Shown: piece after piece, positions 63,443 through 64,000 of the stretch
How positions within the stretch are numbered: the stretch's first letter is position 1
Layout: the number at the start of each line of letters is the position of its first letter
Assembly (NCBI GenBank): GCA_019192445.1
Contig: JAHCMK010000002.1
Coordinates: 248,001 to 312,000 of the forward strand
Source of the DNA: Oceanococcus sp. HetDA_MAG_MS8
Lineage (GTDB): Bacteria; Pseudomonadota; Gammaproteobacteria; Nevskiales; Oceanococcaceae
Direction of reading: 5' to 3'
Length of the DNA: 64,000 bases
Notes under the pieces: model-generated
Told to the model about the DNA's origin: nothing
The model's database searches: none
Seen by the model: the letters and a program-made list of their open reading frames with translations, nothing else
Position numbers and translations under genes: made by a program

Positions 63443-64000
63443 ATGTACACCGATATTGGTGCCAACCTCAGCCACGAGAGTTTTGACCACGATTTCGACG
63501 CAGTTCTGAACCGCGCAGCGGACGCGGGCGTGAGCCGCATCCTGCTCACCGGCTCCTGCATCCAGAGCACCCAACACGCTGTGGCCCATGCTGGCATGCG
63601 CGGAGGCGTACAGCTCTTCGCCACCGCAGGTCTTCACCCGCACTATGCCAGTGATTGGAACCGGCAACATGAGGAGCTATATCGCAACCTAGGTGCGCAA
63701 GGCCAGGTGGTCGCCATTGGTGAAGCTGGGCTGGACTACAACCGCAACTACTCCCCGCATGCAGACCAGAAGCGGGCTTTCACCGCCCAACTGGCCATGG
63801 CAGCCGAATTGAACCTGCCCATGTTCTTGCACCAACGCGATGCGCACGCCGACTTTCTGCACCTACTGGACCCTTGGCTGGAACGCCTGCCTGGCGTTGT
63901 GGTGCACTGCTTTACCGGCACCCGCGCAGAAATGGCCGATTACATCCAGCGAGACTGTTACATCGGAATCACTGGCTGGATTTGCGACGAGCGCCGCGGC
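63443..64000 (+). CDS. tatD: TatD-family metal-dependent deoxyribonuclease, 3'-truncated by the window edge
   Basis: The first 186 residues of a TatD DNase; the frame is open to the last base. It begins MYTDIGANLSHESFD. Family motifs are ATAGLHPHYASDW, VVAIGEAGLDYNRNYSP, LPMFLHQRDAHADF, VVHCFTGTRAEM and YIGITGWICDERRG, the last nearly identical to E. coli TatD (YIGITGWVCDERRG). It is a cytosolic TIM-barrel 3'-5' nuclease linked to DNA repair and turnover, and it is not part of the Tat translocon. No tatABC genes are seen in the 63 kb upstream. Confidence 0.95.
   Translation, partial: MYTDIGANLSHESFDHDFDAVLNRAADAGVSRILLTGSCIQSTQHAVAHAGMRGGVQLFATAGLHPHYASDWNRQHEELYRNLGAQGQVVAIGEAGLDYNRNYSPHADQKRAFTAQLAMAAELNLPMFLHQRDAHADFLHLLDPWLERLPGVVVHCFTGTRAEMADYIQRDCYIGITGWICDERRG

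Overview
The window is one ordinary stretch of a free-living gammaproteobacterial chromosome, estimated by eye at about 57-60% GC. Gammaproteobacterial markers include a YcgL protein, TM2 protein, GlrK/GlrR two-component pair, HmuTUV haem importer, YdfG-type dehydrogenase and Tas. The many alpha/beta hydrolases, a sterol-desaturase-like enzyme, DUF1329, DUF3604 and DUF6763 proteins suggest an aquatic, lipid- or hydrocarbon-using lineage, perhaps near Nevskiales. That placement is inference. There is no phage, integrase, transposase, rRNA or CRISPR array.

Layout. 1-3150: the 3' part of a TonB-dependent receptor and a secreted protein of unknown function. 3157-7000 (minus strand): MoxR ATPase, DEAD-box helicase, YdfG dehydrogenase. 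7129-10240: globin, YjbQ, a hydrolase and a radical SAM protein. 10255-14305: GlrK/GlrR, with a sigma-54 promoter and GlrR-type operators in front of the divergent BON-domain and CsbD genes. 14534-22657: acetyltransferase, two exported proteases with membrane-anchor tails, ComEA-like protein, sterol desaturase with a divergent AraC regulator, TM2 and YcgL proteins. 22842-31401: thiC, LpxH-like phosphoesterase followed by a tiny membrane ORF, purD, glutathione reductase, and a LemA-GIDE pair. 31459-38207: large esterase, DUF6580 protein, tRNA-Gly(CCC), and thiS-thiG-trmB-prkB-tas. 38208-44060: DUF6763 and DUF1329 proteins, then hmuTUV facing an IsdG-like haem oxygenase, with Fur-like boxes at both ends. 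44103-53909: proline iminopeptidase, four more hydrolases and an RND efflux pair. 54042-59410: exported MsrB-MsrA, then a DUF3604 gene divergent from a SurA-like gene and a HupE/UreJ-like gene. 59927-64000: outer-membrane barrel, hydrolase, CPA1 antiporter and the start of tatD.

How the genes work together. Haem is probably imported by HmuTUV and opened by the IsdG-like enzyme under iron control. GlrKR probably drives the periplasmic BON protein through sigma-54. ThiC, ThiS and ThiG belong to thiamine synthesis but lie in two places. MsrB and MsrA would repair oxidised periplasmic proteins.

The most unusual non-coding signal is a two-hairpin module found three times. Each copy lies in one of the largest gaps between converging genes, and its stems covary between copies. 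A separate short dispersed repeat bounded by CTAG occurs two or three times.
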